Made by a program: the position numbers and the translations under genes
The notes under the pieces: model-generated
Told to the model about the DNA's origin: nothing
The model's input: only the letters and a program-made list of their open reading frames with translations
Databases searched by the model: none
Shown here: positions 22,949 through 32,175 of the stretch, piece after piece
Numbering within the stretch: the stretch's first letter is position 1
How the letters are laid out: each line of letters begins with the position of its first letter
Assembly: GCA_016282415.1 (NCBI GenBank)
Contig: JAEEKO010000002.1
Coordinates: 1-40,557 of the forward strand
DNA from: Caryophanales bacterium
Lineage (GTDB): Bacteria; Bacillota_I; Bacilli_A; RF39; UBA660
Length of the DNA: 40,557 bases
Direction of reading: 5' to 3'

Positions 22949-22977
22949 ATTTTAACAAAAAAGAATCATTATTTCAA
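22949..22977 (-). promoter_or_regulatory. uvrA promoter
   Basis: TTGAAA (22972-22977), a 17-base spacer and TAAAAT (22949-22954). No obvious LexA box was seen. Confidence 0.6.
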
Positions 22978-23032
22978 TAATAGTATAGGAATAAATAACA
23001 ATTACATACATAGATTTAAATGAGGTGATAAA

Positions 23033-23329
23033 ATGAATCAAAATTACTACCCTAATTCCAGTTATTTAAATGATGGTGAACAAAGTTATATTGAAAATAT
23101 CTTAAGATTAAATAAAGGAAAAATGGTTAATGCATACTTCTCTTTTCCCGATAGTGATGCCTGGCGTAATAAAATATTTACCGGAATCATTAAAGAAGCC
23201 GGTAAAGACCATTTAATTATTGAAAATCCTGAAACTAAAAAAGTATATATGATTTTATTAATCTACTTAAATTACGTTGAGTTTATGGATAATATTAACT
23301 ATAAATACCCATATGTTAATAATAATTAA
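23033..23329 (+). CDS. GerQ-like protein (spore coat family), short form
   Basis: The core EQSYIENILRLNKGKMVNAY, the WRNKIFTGIIKEAGKDHLII stretch and the ending YLNYVEF..NINYKYPY match Bacillus GerQ closely as I recall it. In Bacillus, GerQ is a spore coat/cortex protein needed for CwlJ localisation and is cross-linked by Tgl. This 98-residue copy lacks the long Gln/Pro-rich N-terminus and the Lys residues used for cross-linking. GAGGTGAT precedes the ATG. lemA follows in the same direction. Nothing else in the window indicates sporulation, so the role may differ. Confidence 0.85.
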   Translation: MNQNYYPNSSYLNDGEQSYIENILRLNKGKMVNAYFSFPDSDAWRNKIFTGIIKEAGKDHLIIENPETKKVYMILLIYLNYVEFMDNINYKYPYVNNN

Positions 23330-23359
23330 TAAGCTATTCCCATCTTATTAATAATTTGC

Positions 23360-23365
23360 TATAAT
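23360..23365 (+). promoter_or_regulatory. -10 element for lemA
   Basis: Perfect TATAAT with TGC extended -10, 24 bases before the lemA start codon. The -35 is weak, so read-through from the gerQ-like gene may add. Confidence 0.45.
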
Positions 23366-23389
23366 TATTAATAGTAGAGGTGCAGACAA

Positions 23390-23932
23390 ATGGTAAAAGT
23401 CTTTATAATTGTAACAGTTATATTAATAGTTTTTGCATTAGTAATGTTATATATATCTAAATACAATTTAATGCAATATTTTATTACTAAAATTGATACT
23501 GCGGAAAGTATTATTGATGAAACTTTAAGAACTCGTTATGATTTATTAAATAAAATGTCTAAAATAATTAAAAGCAAGGTTAAATCAACGAAAGATTATT
23601 TTAAACAATATGAGAAAAAAGAGGAAAATATTTCAAATTTTGATTTTGATCGTCGTTTAACTGAATACTTAACATTATGTGAATCTGTCGTTCATGATCA
23701 TACTGTATTAGAAAATAATAAAGATATTGAAATATTATTTAATGAACTTAAGAATAATGAAGAAAAATTAGTTGCTACTAAAAATTATTATAATCGTGAA
23801 ACTACCGAATTAAATATTTTAGTTCGTCGTTTCCCAACCAATATCATTGCTAAAATTCATCGTATTAAGATTCATACTTACTTTGATGGTAAAGATTTAA
23901 CTGATGATATTGTTGATGATTTTAAAATGTAA
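23390..23932 (+). CDS. LemA-family membrane protein
   Basis: LemA proteins have one N-terminal membrane helix and a four-helix domain of uncertain function. The 180-residue protein shows the helix (about 3-24), the family RYDLLNKMSKIIKS stretch (about 49-62) and a C-terminal YYNRETTELNILVRRFPTNI motif. Overall it is divergent from Bacillus LemA, with a reduced central region. GAGGTG precedes the ATG. It follows the gerQ-like gene and ends in a bidirectional terminator shared with ung. Confidence 0.82.
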   Translation: MVKVFIIVTVILIVFALVMLYISKYNLMQYFITKIDTAESIIDETLRTRYDLLNKMSKIIKSKVKSTKDYFKQYEKKEENISNFDFDRRLTEYLTLCESVVHDHTVLENNKDIEILFNELKNNEEKLVATKNYYNRETTELNILVRRFPTNIIAKIHRIKIHTYFDGKDLTDDIVDDFKM

Positions 23933-23960
23933 AAGCTATCAATTACTTGATAGCTTTTTT
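23931..23960. terminator. Bidirectional terminator between lemA and ung
   Basis: Twelve-bp stem AAAAGCTATCAA and TTGATAGCTTTT with loop TTAC and T-runs on both strands. The lemA stop abuts the stem. Confidence 0.85.
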
Positions 23961-23961
23961 A

Positions 23962-24615
23962 TTACCATTTTATTTGATAATCATAATCTTTTTCTAAATA
24001 ATTATTAATTTTACTAAATGGTTTTGATCCAAAGAAACCACGATTAGCACTTAATGGCGATGGATGAACCGATTTAATTATATAATGAATCGGATTATTA
24101 ATTAATTTTTCTTTAGATATGGCATAATTACCCCATAAAACAAATATTACGGGTGTTTTTCGTTCATTTAGTTTAGTTATAACCAAATCACTAAACTCTT
24201 GCCATCCAATGTCTTTATGGCTTCCTGGAGTATCTTTTGTAACAGTTAAAACTGCATTTAGTAATAACACTCCTTGATTAACCCAATCCGTTAAATCCGT
24301 TTTACTTCTTTCAATCCCAACATCATCTTTTAATTCTTTAAAAATATTACGTAATGATGGTGGCATTTTAATTCCTTCTCGAACAGAAAAAGCTAAACCA
24401 TGAGCTTCGCCTTCACCATGGTAAGGATCCTGACCAATGATAACTACCTTAACATCTTCATACTTTAAACTATTTAAAGCATTAAAAATATTATGATATT
24501 CTGGGTAACATATGTTACTATTGTATAAATTATCAACTTTATGCATTAAGTTTTTATAAGCATTACTATTCAAGTAATCCTTTAATATTACATCCCAACC
24601 ATTATTTAACACCAT
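23962..24615 (-). CDS. ung: Uracil-DNA glycosylase, family 1
   Basis: Removes uracil from DNA to start base-excision repair. Motif A GQDPYHGEGEAHGLAFSV has the catalytic Asp63, and motif B HPSPLSANRGF has His184. The Leu-loop is therefore also intact. The 217-residue length is usual. The start at ATG 24615 is preferred; a GTG six bases upstream also exists but overlaps the ribosome site. The rlmH stop TAG is part of that site (TAGGTGG), so ung is the coupled last gene of the rplI-to-ung operon. Confidence 0.97.
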   Translation of the reverse strand: MVLNNGWDVILKDYLNSNAYKNLMHKVDNLYNSNICYPEYHNIFNALNSLKYEDVKVVIIGQDPYHGEGEAHGLAFSVREGIKMPPSLRNIFKELKDDVGIERSKTDLTDWVNQGVLLLNAVLTVTKDTPGSHKDIGWQEFSDLVITKLNERKTPVIFVLWGNYAISKEKLINNPIHYIIKSVHPSPLSANRGFFGSKPFSKINNYLEKDYDYQIKW

Positions 24616-24621
24616 TACCAC

Positions 24622-25059
24622 CTACTTATGATATGATTCATTATTAATAATTTTAAATGAACGATATATTTGTTCTAATAAAATACCACGAAATAAACCA
24701 TGTGGATAAGTTAATTTTGAAAAACTTAATAACAAATCAGCGCGATTCTTAACACTATCATCTATTCCGGTTGATGACCCAATCACAAACGTTATTGTTG
24801 GATTAGTTATAAAAGTTTTATCAATTAATGTTGATAATTCCACAGAATCTATTTGTTTACCTTCTGGAGTACAAGCAATAACATAATCACGGTTATCAAT
24901 GTATTTCATAATATTTATTGCTTCTTCAGTTAAATTATCGGTATCTTTTAATTCAATTATCTCGATTTTGTGATATTTATTAATTCTTTTTAAATAATCA
25001 TTTATTAAATCATTTAAATAAGTTTCTTTTATTTTACCTAAACAAATTATTTTAATCAT
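24622..25059 (-). CDS. rlmH: 23S rRNA pseudouridine1915 N3-methyltransferase
   Basis: RlmH methylates pseudouridine 1915 in helix 69 of 23S rRNA, using SAM in a SPOUT knot. The 145-residue protein starts MIKIICLGKIKETYLNDL. The knot segments FVIGSSTGIDD and LSFSKLTYPHGLFRGILLEQ are present, and it ends with ESYHK. The start overlaps the walJ end by 8 bases. Adjacent walJ and rlmH agree with the Bacillus arrangement, where htrC lies between; htrC is missing here. Confidence 0.96.
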   Translation of the reverse strand: MIKIICLGKIKETYLNDLINDYLKRINKYHKIEIIELKDTDNLTEEAINIMKYIDNRDYVIACTPEGKQIDSVELSTLIDKTFITNPTITFVIGSSTGIDDSVKNRADLLLSFSKLTYPHGLFRGILLEQIYRSFKIINNESYHK

Positions 25060-25819
25060 GATATACCTCAGTTATTTCATCTTTATTAGCACATACAAAG
25101 TTATCAAACATATTACCATACTCCTTAAAAACCGTTCTTACCGTTTCTAATGCAATGGCTTCCGTATTATTATGACGTGAAAGATGGGCTAAAACAACTT
25201 TTTTGGTGTTATCACCCACCATTTTTGCTAAATAAATTGATGCTTCCTTATTTGATAAATGCCCTTTAGGTCCCACAATGCGGGCTTTTAGATAATCCGG
25301 ATAAGGGCCATTGATAATCATTTCAATGTCATGATTACTTTCAAAAATATAGTAATCTGCGTCTCTTAGGATGTTTAAATACTTTATATTCAAATAACCC
25401 GTATCTGTTATTTGAACAACCCTTTTACCTTCAATATTAAAGATAAAACCATGACTATCAACCGCATCATGTGATGTATTAATTAATTCTACCGAAAAAT
25501 CATCAAATTTTAGAATACTATCATCTAAATAGGCAAAATTATCATAATAACGAATTGCTTCTAAATCATTTAACATATTTTCGGTAATATATACTGCTGG
25601 ATTAATCTTTTTTAATAGCACTGGTAAACTTTCCGTATGATCTTTATGAGTATGTGAAAGAAAAATAAGGTCGATATCAGCAATATCGACACCTATTTCA
25701 TTCAATTTACCAGTTAAGTATTTTGTATTACGACCAGCATCTAAAAGAATTTTATGATTATGAGTTTCAATATAAGTTGAATTCCCTTCAGAACCACTAG
25801 CTAAAACATATACTTTCAT
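25052..25819 (-). CDS. walJ: WalJ/YycJ-type metallo-beta-lactamase-fold hydrolase
   Basis: The 255-residue protein carries the metal site LSHTHKDH (HxHxDH), an internal His in FESNHD, and HLSRHNN. The opening VLASGSEGNSTYIE is typical of YycJ. In Bacillus and Staphylococcus the family is encoded with the WalRK two-component system and linked to cell division and DNA fidelity. Here it follows an M23 peptidase gene with a TAATG overlap, and WalR, WalK, WalH and WalI are not in the window. A cytosolic nuclease or phosphodiesterase role is likely. Confidence 0.92.
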   Translation of the reverse strand: MKVYVLASGSEGNSTYIETHNHKILLDAGRNTKYLTGKLNEIGVDIADIDLIFLSHTHKDHTESLPVLLKKINPAVYITENMLNDLEAIRYYDNFAYLDDSILKFDDFSVELINTSHDAVDSHGFIFNIEGKRVVQITDTGYLNIKYLNILRDADYYIFESNHDIEMIINGPYPDYLKARIVGPKGHLSNKEASIYLAKMVGDNTKKVVLAHLSRHNNTEAIALETVRTVFKEYGNMFDNFVCANKDEITEVYHD

Positions 25820-27291
25820 TATTGATACAACTTTCTAGGATCAAATGGTATGCCTCCTTGATATGGTCGTCCATTATAAGCACCAAAGTGTAAGTGCGTA
25901 CCAGTACACATACTACCAGAACATCCCATTGATCCAACACGTGTTCCAGCCGCAACAGCTTGACCTTTATCTACTAAACGTACTGACAAGTGTGCATACA
26001 TTGTATAGTATCCATTTTGATGATCAATGATAACAACATTACCACCAGTATTTTGCCAGTAAGATTCAGTAACAATACCAGCTCTAGCTGCATATATTGG
26101 TGATCCATAACCAGTACCACTAATATCAATACCTTCATGAATACGTCCACCACGATAACCATATGGACTAGTAATGATATATGGTGAATTAGTTGGCCAT
26201 TTCCAATCACCAGTTAAATCAATATAAGTACCTTGATTAGATGATACATAATTATACTTACGACCACGCGTTGTTACTTCGGTAACTGGTGCACGTAACT
26301 CTACCGAATTAATGATGATAGCCTTTTGAATTTCACCATTAATCATATGTACTTTTTGGGTATTTCGAGTAATACCATTAACACCTTTTTGAGTAATTTC
26401 TTTATAAGAAGAATTCTTACTATAGTCATATTTTGTTTCTTTTGAATAATATACCGTATTATCTTCAACTAAAGTTAAGTCATAAGTTAATGATAATACT
26501 GGATTAATTAAGGCGATAGAAACTTGTTCACCTACTGCAAGTAGTGATGTTTCATCACGTAAATTTAAATCCGCATTAGCAATTAAGAATTCTTGACTAT
26601 TTAACTTATTATCTTCAGCAATTGATGCAATCGTATCACCAACTTTAACAGTATACTTTTCAGCTTTAACATCATCACCAAATAATAAATAGTGAGTTAA
26701 GTCTTCAGTTTCAGTATAAATCTTATCCTTAACACTAATTAAAGTATCTTTAATCGTAATCGTTTCTTCAAAATATAAACTATCAATTATTTCACCAACA
26801 TCAACTATTTCTGGTTGCGTATCATTCAAATAATTAATATATTCATCATAATTAATGAAGGCTTTAATAATATTTTTAATACTATCTTCAAATATCTTTT
26901 TATCTAAAACATTGATGATAATTTCTTCGTCGCCTTTTTTAATAGTTACTTTATAACCACGAACTGTGAAGTTATCACCATTCTTAATATTATTATATAT
27001 CTCATCAGTAGTTACATAATTATCACTATAAGAAATATACTTGTTAACATTAAATCCCTTTGGAGGATATACTTTATCAACATTATATTCATTTTTAATT
27101 TCCTTTTGTTCTTTATCAATTAGTTTATATAAATCATCTTTGGATTCAATAAAACCTAACTCATTACCATCTAAGTATACTTTATAACCTGTTTTAGGAA
27201 TTTTATATACTCCTTTGGTAAAACCACAAAAAGCAATTAAAACTAGTACAATTATAATTAATGTAAACGGCACTAATTTAGATTGTTTCAT
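25819..27291 (-). CDS. Membrane-anchored M23 peptidoglycan endopeptidase with LysM and G5 domains
   Basis: The 490-residue protein has an N-terminal anchor (about 7-26), an extracellular N-domain (30-200), LysM (212-262, YTVKVGDTIASIAEDN), a G5-type region (about 268-345) and a C-terminal M23 domain (365-490). Zinc ligands are His385 and Asp389 (HEGIDI) and His468 (HLHFG); catalytic His434 is present. All point to an active lysostaphin-type endopeptidase. It lies between dnaB and walJ in one operon. M23 hydrolases are classical WalRK targets, so the walJ link makes sense. AAAGGGTG precedes the ATG. Confidence 0.95.
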   Translation of the reverse strand: MKQSKLVPFTLIIIVLVLIAFCGFTKGVYKIPKTGYKVYLDGNELGFIESKDDLYKLIDKEQKEIKNEYNVDKVYPPKGFNVNKYISYSDNYVTTDEIYNNIKNGDNFTVRGYKVTIKKGDEEIIINVLDKKIFEDSIKNIIKAFINYDEYINYLNDTQPEIVDVGEIIDSLYFEETITIKDTLISVKDKIYTETEDLTHYLLFGDDVKAEKYTVKVGDTIASIAEDNKLNSQEFLIANADLNLRDETSLLAVGEQVSIALINPVLSLTYDLTLVEDNTVYYSKETKYDYSKNSSYKEITQKGVNGITRNTQKVHMINGEIQKAIIINSVELRAPVTEVTTRGRKYNYVSSNQGTYIDLTGDWKWPTNSPYIITSPYGYRGGRIHEGIDISGTGYGSPIYAARAGIVTESYWQNTGGNVVIIDHQNGYYTMYAHLSVRLVDKGQAVAAGTRVGSMGCSGSMCTGTHLHFGAYNGRPYQGGIPFDPRKLYQ

Positions 27292-27302
27292 TATCTCACC
27301 CT

Positions 27303-28646
27303 TTATTCTTCAGTACTTGCATAATTTTTGAAATGACTTATATTTAATTCAAATAACAAGTCGATTTTACCAGTACTTCCTTTACGATGTTTAGCAATAA
27401 TTAATTCAGCTGGAACAACTGATTCACGATCAAGTTGTCCTTTTGCTTGGAAGTAATCTTTACGATTAATAAATAATACAATATCCGCATCTTGTTCAAT
27501 AGAACCAGATTCACGTAAATCGGCTAACATTGGCTCATTATTTTCACGTTTTTCAGCAGAACGAGAAAGTTGTGCTAACGCAATTACTGGAACTTTTAAT
27601 TCCATTGCCATGGTTTTTAAACTACGTGAAATCTCTGATACTTCAACTTGTCTTGATTCAACACGTTTACCACCACTAGTTACTAATTGTAGGTAGTCGA
27701 TAATAACTAATCCTAAACCTTGTTCAGTATTAGCTAAACGACGACATTTAGCACGAATTTCTTGAGCAGTAACACCAGCATTGTCTTCAATATAAATATT
27801 GGTTTCAGCAAGTTGTGACATTGCTTCATTATATCGTTTCCAATCATTTTGTTGCATTTGACCAGTTTGTAATTTATGTCCATCAATATTACCAACAGAA
27901 CTAATCATACGATTAACTAATTGTTCAGCAGGCATTTCTAAGTTAAATACTGCAATTGCTTTGTTTGTAGTTCTACCAGCATGGGTTGCAATATTTAATG
28001 CAAATGCTGTTTTACCCATACCAGGACGAGCAGCAATAATAATTAATTCACCTGGATGGAACCCAGCAGTAGCATTATCTAGTTTATAAAAACCAGATTC
28101 AATACCCGTAATAGCACGATGATTATTAGCAAGTTCTTCTAATTGTTCTTGAGCTCTTCTTAACACTGTTGAAATTGATAAGAATTCTGATGCTTCTCTT
28201 GCTCTAACTACATTTAAAATTTGTTTTTCAGCACTATCAAGTAATTCCGTAACATTTTCTTCATCATCATAAGCATTCGTTACAATATTACTAGCCGTAT
28301 TAATTAAATTACGAATAGTTGCTTTTTCTTTAACAATTTTAATATAAAAATCAATATTACTTGGTGTTGCAACACTATCAATAACTTCCGAAATATATTC
28401 AACTCCACCAACAGCATTTAATAATTTCTTTTTATCTAATTCTTCTTTTAATGTTGTTACATCAATAGGTACATTATTATCATATAAACTTTTAATTGCT
28501 TCAAAAATATATTTATTTGCATCACTATAAAACATGTCACTTGTTAATTCTTCACATACTTTTTCCAAAGCATCCTTCGTTAAAAAAGTAACACCTAATA
28601 CACTCATTTCTGCTTCTAAGTTTTGAGGCATTTTTCTTACTGCCAT
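27303..28646 (-). CDS. dnaB: Replicative DNA helicase (DnaB; Bacillus DnaC)
   Basis: Hexameric helicase that unwinds DNA at the fork and recruits primase. The 447-residue protein has the N-terminal domain (1-100), linker and RecA-like C-domain with Walker A ARPGMGKTAF and Walker B LVIIDYLQLV. The H4 SRSAEKR segment is intact; no intein. ATG 28646 is preferred, since AGGTGATTGAT precedes it and the upstream GTG lies in the site. The rplI TAG stop is fused to the ribosome site. The rplI-dnaB order is conserved in Bacilli. Confidence 0.97.
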   Translation of the reverse strand: MAVRKMPQNLEAEMSVLGVTFLTKDALEKVCEELTSDMFYSDANKYIFEAIKSLYDNNVPIDVTTLKEELDKKKLLNAVGGVEYISEVIDSVATPSNIDFYIKIVKEKATIRNLINTASNIVTNAYDDEENVTELLDSAEKQILNVVRAREASEFLSISTVLRRAQEQLEELANNHRAITGIESGFYKLDNATAGFHPGELIIIAARPGMGKTAFALNIATHAGRTTNKAIAVFNLEMPAEQLVNRMISSVGNIDGHKLQTGQMQQNDWKRYNEAMSQLAETNIYIEDNAGVTAQEIRAKCRRLANTEQGLGLVIIDYLQLVTSGGKRVESRQVEVSEISRSLKTMAMELKVPVIALAQLSRSAEKRENNEPMLADLRESGSIEQDADIVLFINRKDYFQAKGQLDRESVVPAELIIAKHRKGSTGKIDLLFELNISHFKNYASTEE

Positions 28647-28655
28647 ATCAATCAC

Positions 28656-29096
28656 CTATTTTTCTAACATTACTTTTAATTTAGCACACACTTTCTTATG
28701 TAGATTAATATCTACATTATGAACCCCTAGCGAATTAATTCCTTCATTTATATTAATTAATTTTTTATCAACATTAATATTTATTTTCTTTAACTCTTCG
28801 CATATTTGTTTTGAAGATATATTACCAAACACTTTATCATTAGCACCAGTCTTTACTTTAATCTTTAAAGTAATTGCTTCAATTTTCTTTTTAAGTGCTT
28901 CACATTCTTTGATAAACTCTTCTTCTTTTAATGCACGATCTTTTAATTCATTATCAAGAATTTCACTACTTTTTTTAGTATACATAACGGCAAGTTTATT
29001 TTTAATTAAGAAGTTATTAGCATAACCATCACTAACTTCAATAATGTCATCTTTCTTACCTTGCTTTTTGACATCTTGTAATAAAATAACTTTCAT
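28656..29096 (-). CDS. rplI: 50S ribosomal protein L9
   Basis: L9 binds 23S rRNA near the L1 stalk and limits frameshifting. The 146-residue protein has the N-domain MKVILLQDVKKQGKKDDIIE with GYANNFLI, the long connecting helix (about 40-75) and the C-terminal RNA-binding domain. GGGAGG precedes the ATG. First gene of the rplI-dnaB-M23-walJ-rlmH-ung run, which continues for about 5.1 kb with no terminator inside. Confidence 0.97.
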   Translation of the reverse strand: MKVILLQDVKKQGKKDDIIEVSDGYANNFLIKNKLAVMYTKKSSEILDNELKDRALKEEEFIKECEALKKKIEAITLKIKVKTGANDKVFGNISSKQICEELKKININVDKKLININEGINSLGVHNVDINLHKKVCAKLKVMLEK

Positions 29097-29122
29097 AACA
29101 ACAACCTCCCAAAGCTAAAATT

Positions 29123-29128
29123 ATTATA
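29123..29128 (-). promoter_or_regulatory. -10 element for rplI operon
   Basis: Perfect TATAAT preceded by TGA (extended -10). No good -35; the upstream bases are the uvrB terminator T-run. Confidence 0.5.
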
Positions 29129-29144
29129 TCATATTCAAACTTTA

Positions 29145-29182
29145 AAAAAAAGCAAAATAACGAACAATCTTGTTCGTTATTT
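29145..29182 (-). terminator. Terminator of uvrB
   Basis: Twelve-bp stem AAATAACGAACA (29155-29166) and TGTTCGTTATTT (29171-29182), T-rich 3' side. The uvrB stop is inside the stem. Confidence 0.8.
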
Positions 29183-31126
29183 CTTCATTTCAAAGATAAT
29201 ATCACGAAGTTCCATCGCACGTTCAAAATCCATTTTACGAGCAGCTTCCTTCATTTCTTCATATAATTCATCAATTAACTTAGTTTGTTCTTTCTTTGTT
29301 AACTTCTTATCATCGTTATCTGCTTTAACATTGTTACTAATAACCTCAGTAATCTTCTTATTAATCGTATGTGGTACAATTCCATGTTCCTGATTAAATG
29401 CTTCTTGGATAGTTCTTCTTCGTTTAGTTTCTTTAATGGCATAATCCATCGCATCACTAATCGTATCGGCATACATAATTACATGACCATTTTCATTACG
29501 AGCCGTACGTCCAATCGTTTGAATTAAACTGCGTCCACTTCTTAAGAAACCTTGCTTATCAGCATCTAAAATACAAATTAAACTAACTTCCGGAATATCA
29601 ATTCCTTCACGTAATAAGTTAATACCAACAACACAATCGTATTTACCAACACGTAAATCATGTATAATTTGTAAACGCTCTAAGGTTTTAATCTCACTAT
29701 GAAGATAAGCAACATTAATATTATGATCTTTTAAGTATGCTGTTAATTCTTCACTCATACGGATTGTTAAAGTTGTAATTAAAACCCGTTCGTTACGTTC
29801 TTTACGTATTAAAATTTGTTCAATAATATCATCGATTTGACCAAGAGTTGGTTTGACTTCAATCGTTGGATCAAGTAATCCCGTTGGTCTAATAACTTGT
29901 TCAATTGGTTTATTTACATGACTTAACTCATAATCCCCAGGAGTTGCTGATACATAAATAACTTGATTAATTTTATCTTCAAATTCCTCAAATTTTAATG
30001 GACGATTATCTAAAGCACTTGGTAATCTAAAGCCATAATCAACAAGGGTTTGTTTACGAGCACGGTCACCATTATACATTCCTCCAATTTGTGGAATAGT
30101 AACATGTGATTCATCAATAATTAGTAAGAAATCATCAGGGAAGAAATCAATTAAACAAGTTGGCGTTTCACCTTCCCCACGAAGTGCTAAATGACGAGAA
30201 TAGTTTTCAACCCCATTACAGAATCCCGTTTCTCTTAACATCTCCAAATCATAATTAGTACGTTCTTTTAAACGTTGTGCTTCTAATAATTTATTTTCAC
30301 TTTCAAGGACAGCTAAACGTTCTTTTAATTCTTCTTCAATACGGCGAATAGCTTCATTTAATTTATCTTTATCCGTAACAAAATGACTTGCTGGGAAAAT
30401 AGTAATATTCTTAACATGATTAATTAAACTACCAGTTAATGGATCAAACAAACTAATTCGTTCAATTTCATCACCAAACAATTCTATTTTAATCCCATGA
30501 CTACGTTCATTAATTGGGATAATATCAATAATATCACCACGAACTCTAAAAGTTCCACGATGAAAATCAATATCATTACGTTCATAGGTCATATCGATTA
30601 ATTGATTAATAATTTGATTTCGACTAATCGCTTGCCCCTCACTTAAAATAAGTAGATTTTTAACATAATCTTCTTTTTCCCCAATACCATAGATACAAGA
30701 TACTGATGCAACCACAATTACATCGCGATTATTAATTAAAGCACTAGTTGCACCATGTCTTAATTCGTCAATTTCATCATTAATTGAGGCATCCTTTTCA
30801 ATATAAGTATCACTTGAAGGAACATAAGCTTCCGGTTGATAATAATCATAATAAGATACAAAATATTCAACATGATTATTCGGAAATAATTCCTTAAACT
30901 CACTATATAACTGACCCGCTAAGGTTTTATTGTGAGCTAGAACTAAAGTAGGTTTATTAACACTTTTAATAACATTAGCCATAGTAAAAGTTTTACCAGT
31001 ACCAGTAGCACCCAGTAAAACTTGTTCTTTAACTCCACTATTAATACCATCTACTAATTTATTAATTGCATCTGGTTGATCACCACTTGGTTTATAATTT
31101 GATATTAATTCAAAATTATTATTCAT
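29177..31126 (-). CDS. uvrB: Excinuclease ABC subunit B
   Basis: UvrB verifies damage handed over by UvrA and guides UvrC. The 649-residue protein has Walker A LLGATGTGKTFT, a beta-hairpin SYYDYYQPEAYVP, helicase motifs around DESHVT and IGRTAR, and the C-terminal UVR domain (about 612-648, LYEEMKEAARKMDFERAMEL) for UvrC contact. Its Shine-Dalgarno includes the TAG stop of the upstream gene (TAGGAGG), so it is coupled to the DUF3419-like gene, an unusual partner. Confidence 0.98.
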   Translation of the reverse strand: MNNNFELISNYKPSGDQPDAINKLVDGINSGVKEQVLLGATGTGKTFTMANVIKSVNKPTLVLAHNKTLAGQLYSEFKELFPNNHVEYFVSYYDYYQPEAYVPSSDTYIEKDASINDEIDELRHGATSALINNRDVIVVASVSCIYGIGEKEDYVKNLLILSEGQAISRNQIINQLIDMTYERNDIDFHRGTFRVRGDIIDIIPINERSHGIKIELFGDEIERISLFDPLTGSLINHVKNITIFPASHFVTDKDKLNEAIRRIEEELKERLAVLESENKLLEAQRLKERTNYDLEMLRETGFCNGVENYSRHLALRGEGETPTCLIDFFPDDFLLIIDESHVTIPQIGGMYNGDRARKQTLVDYGFRLPSALDNRPLKFEEFEDKINQVIYVSATPGDYELSHVNKPIEQVIRPTGLLDPTIEVKPTLGQIDDIIEQILIRKERNERVLITTLTIRMSEELTAYLKDHNINVAYLHSEIKTLERLQIIHDLRVGKYDCVVGINLLREGIDIPEVSLICILDADKQGFLRSGRSLIQTIGRTARNENGHVIMYADTISDAMDYAIKETKRRRTIQEAFNQEHGIVPHTINKKITEVISNNVKADNDDKKLTKKEQTKLIDELYEEMKEAARKMDFERAMELRDIIFEMKK

Positions 31127-31135
31127 ATAAACCTC

Positions 31136-32044
31136 CTACTTTTTATTATTAGTATTACCTCTTTTAGTATAAATTAGTACTTGTTGTTGGTCAACTGCAT
31201 GATAGCCAGTAATATCAATTGCTTCCAAATTATATTTACTTTCAATATGTTCTAACGATCCTTTAAAACCAGGAGCAAATAAATAACAAATTAAAGCTTT
31301 ACCATTATCACGTGTACAATTAACTACTTTTTGTGTAATATGATTACATTCAAACAACGATAAATATTCTAAAACATTTGATAACCAAATATTATCATAG
31401 TAATAACGTGCATTATATTGCATTAAATTGCTGCAGTTAAAGAATGGATCTTTATCTTTAATCTTTTCGCGAGCATTTTTATATTCCTTATTACTACTTA
31501 AATAAGTAATACATTTTCTCTTTTCATCATCTGTTAATTCTTGGAAGGTAAAGAACATCTTTTCAAATATTTCTTTGCCACTAAACGAATCATACAATTT
31601 TGTCCAAAAAACATAAGCATCATTATTTAGACTTTTTAAACATGGTTTAATTTTTTCAAACAAATTAACGGATAATATATCGCTATTAGTTCCATTTGTA
31701 GCTTTATAACCAGTACGATTATAACTTAAATAATTTAAATAATCATCTAAAGTTAGAGTTAATAAAGCCGCTTTCTTTAAATAAAAATAGTATTTAGTAA
31801 AATAGTTAATATCAACTACCCTGACTTTACTAGCACCAGCAGCATATGCTTCAATAACTTGATCACATGATGATCCTACCGTTAATAATGACTTATTATT
31901 TAAATCAAAAAATGACTTGTAAAGAGCAATTGCTTCTGTAGCAAAATTATATAAATAGCTAAAATCAAATTCGTTAACTTGAATTGGAATAATTTCACCA
32001 TTACATTTTTTTAAAGCAATATCTAAAGCTTTTTTCACTTCCAT
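31136..32044 (-). CDS. DUF3419-like SAM-dependent transferase
   Basis: The segment LLTVGSSCDQVIEAYAAGAS followed by VRVVDIN resembles the SAM-binding region of DUF3419/BtaA-like proteins, some of which transfer the aminocarboxypropyl group of SAM to lipids. The 302-residue protein has no membrane segment. AGGGGTG precedes the ATG. It is transcribed with uvrB from TTGAAA-17-TATTAT at 32070-32098. A methyltransferase-fold enzyme is likely; the substrate is unknown. Confidence 0.7.
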   Translation of the reverse strand: MEVKKALDIALKKCNGEIIPIQVNEFDFSYLYNFATEAIALYKSFFDLNNKSLLTVGSSCDQVIEAYAAGASKVRVVDINYFTKYYFYLKKAALLTLTLDDYLNYLSYNRTGYKATNGTNSDILSVNLFEKIKPCLKSLNNDAYVFWTKLYDSFSGKEIFEKMFFTFQELTDDEKRKCITYLSSNKEYKNAREKIKDKDPFFNCSNLMQYNARYYYDNIWLSNVLEYLSLFECNHITQKVVNCTRDNGKALICYLFAPGFKGSLEHIESKYNLEAIDITGYHAVDQQQVLIYTKRGNTNNKK

Positions 32045-32069
32045 ACCAACACCCCTGAAATTGTCTTAT

Positions 32070-32098
32070 ATAATACCAAAAAATCTTCAAAATTTCAA
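32070..32098 (-). promoter_or_regulatory. Promoter of the DUF3419-uvrB operon
   Basis: TTGAAA (32093-32098), a 17-base spacer and TATTAT (32070-32075) with TGG extended -10. No clear LexA box. Confidence 0.65.
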
Positions 32099-32147
32099 GG
32101 TCCTAATATTTAAACCAGTAAACAATCACCCATATCAATCGTATTAT

Positions 32148-32175
32148 TAAAAAAACAAGGATAATTCCTTGTTTT
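32148..32175 (-). terminator. Terminator of the thioredoxin-like operon
   Basis: Ten-bp stem AAAACAAGGA (32152-32161) and TCCTTGTTTT (32166-32175) with a T-run on the minus strand; the stop codon overlaps the arm. Confidence 0.8.
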
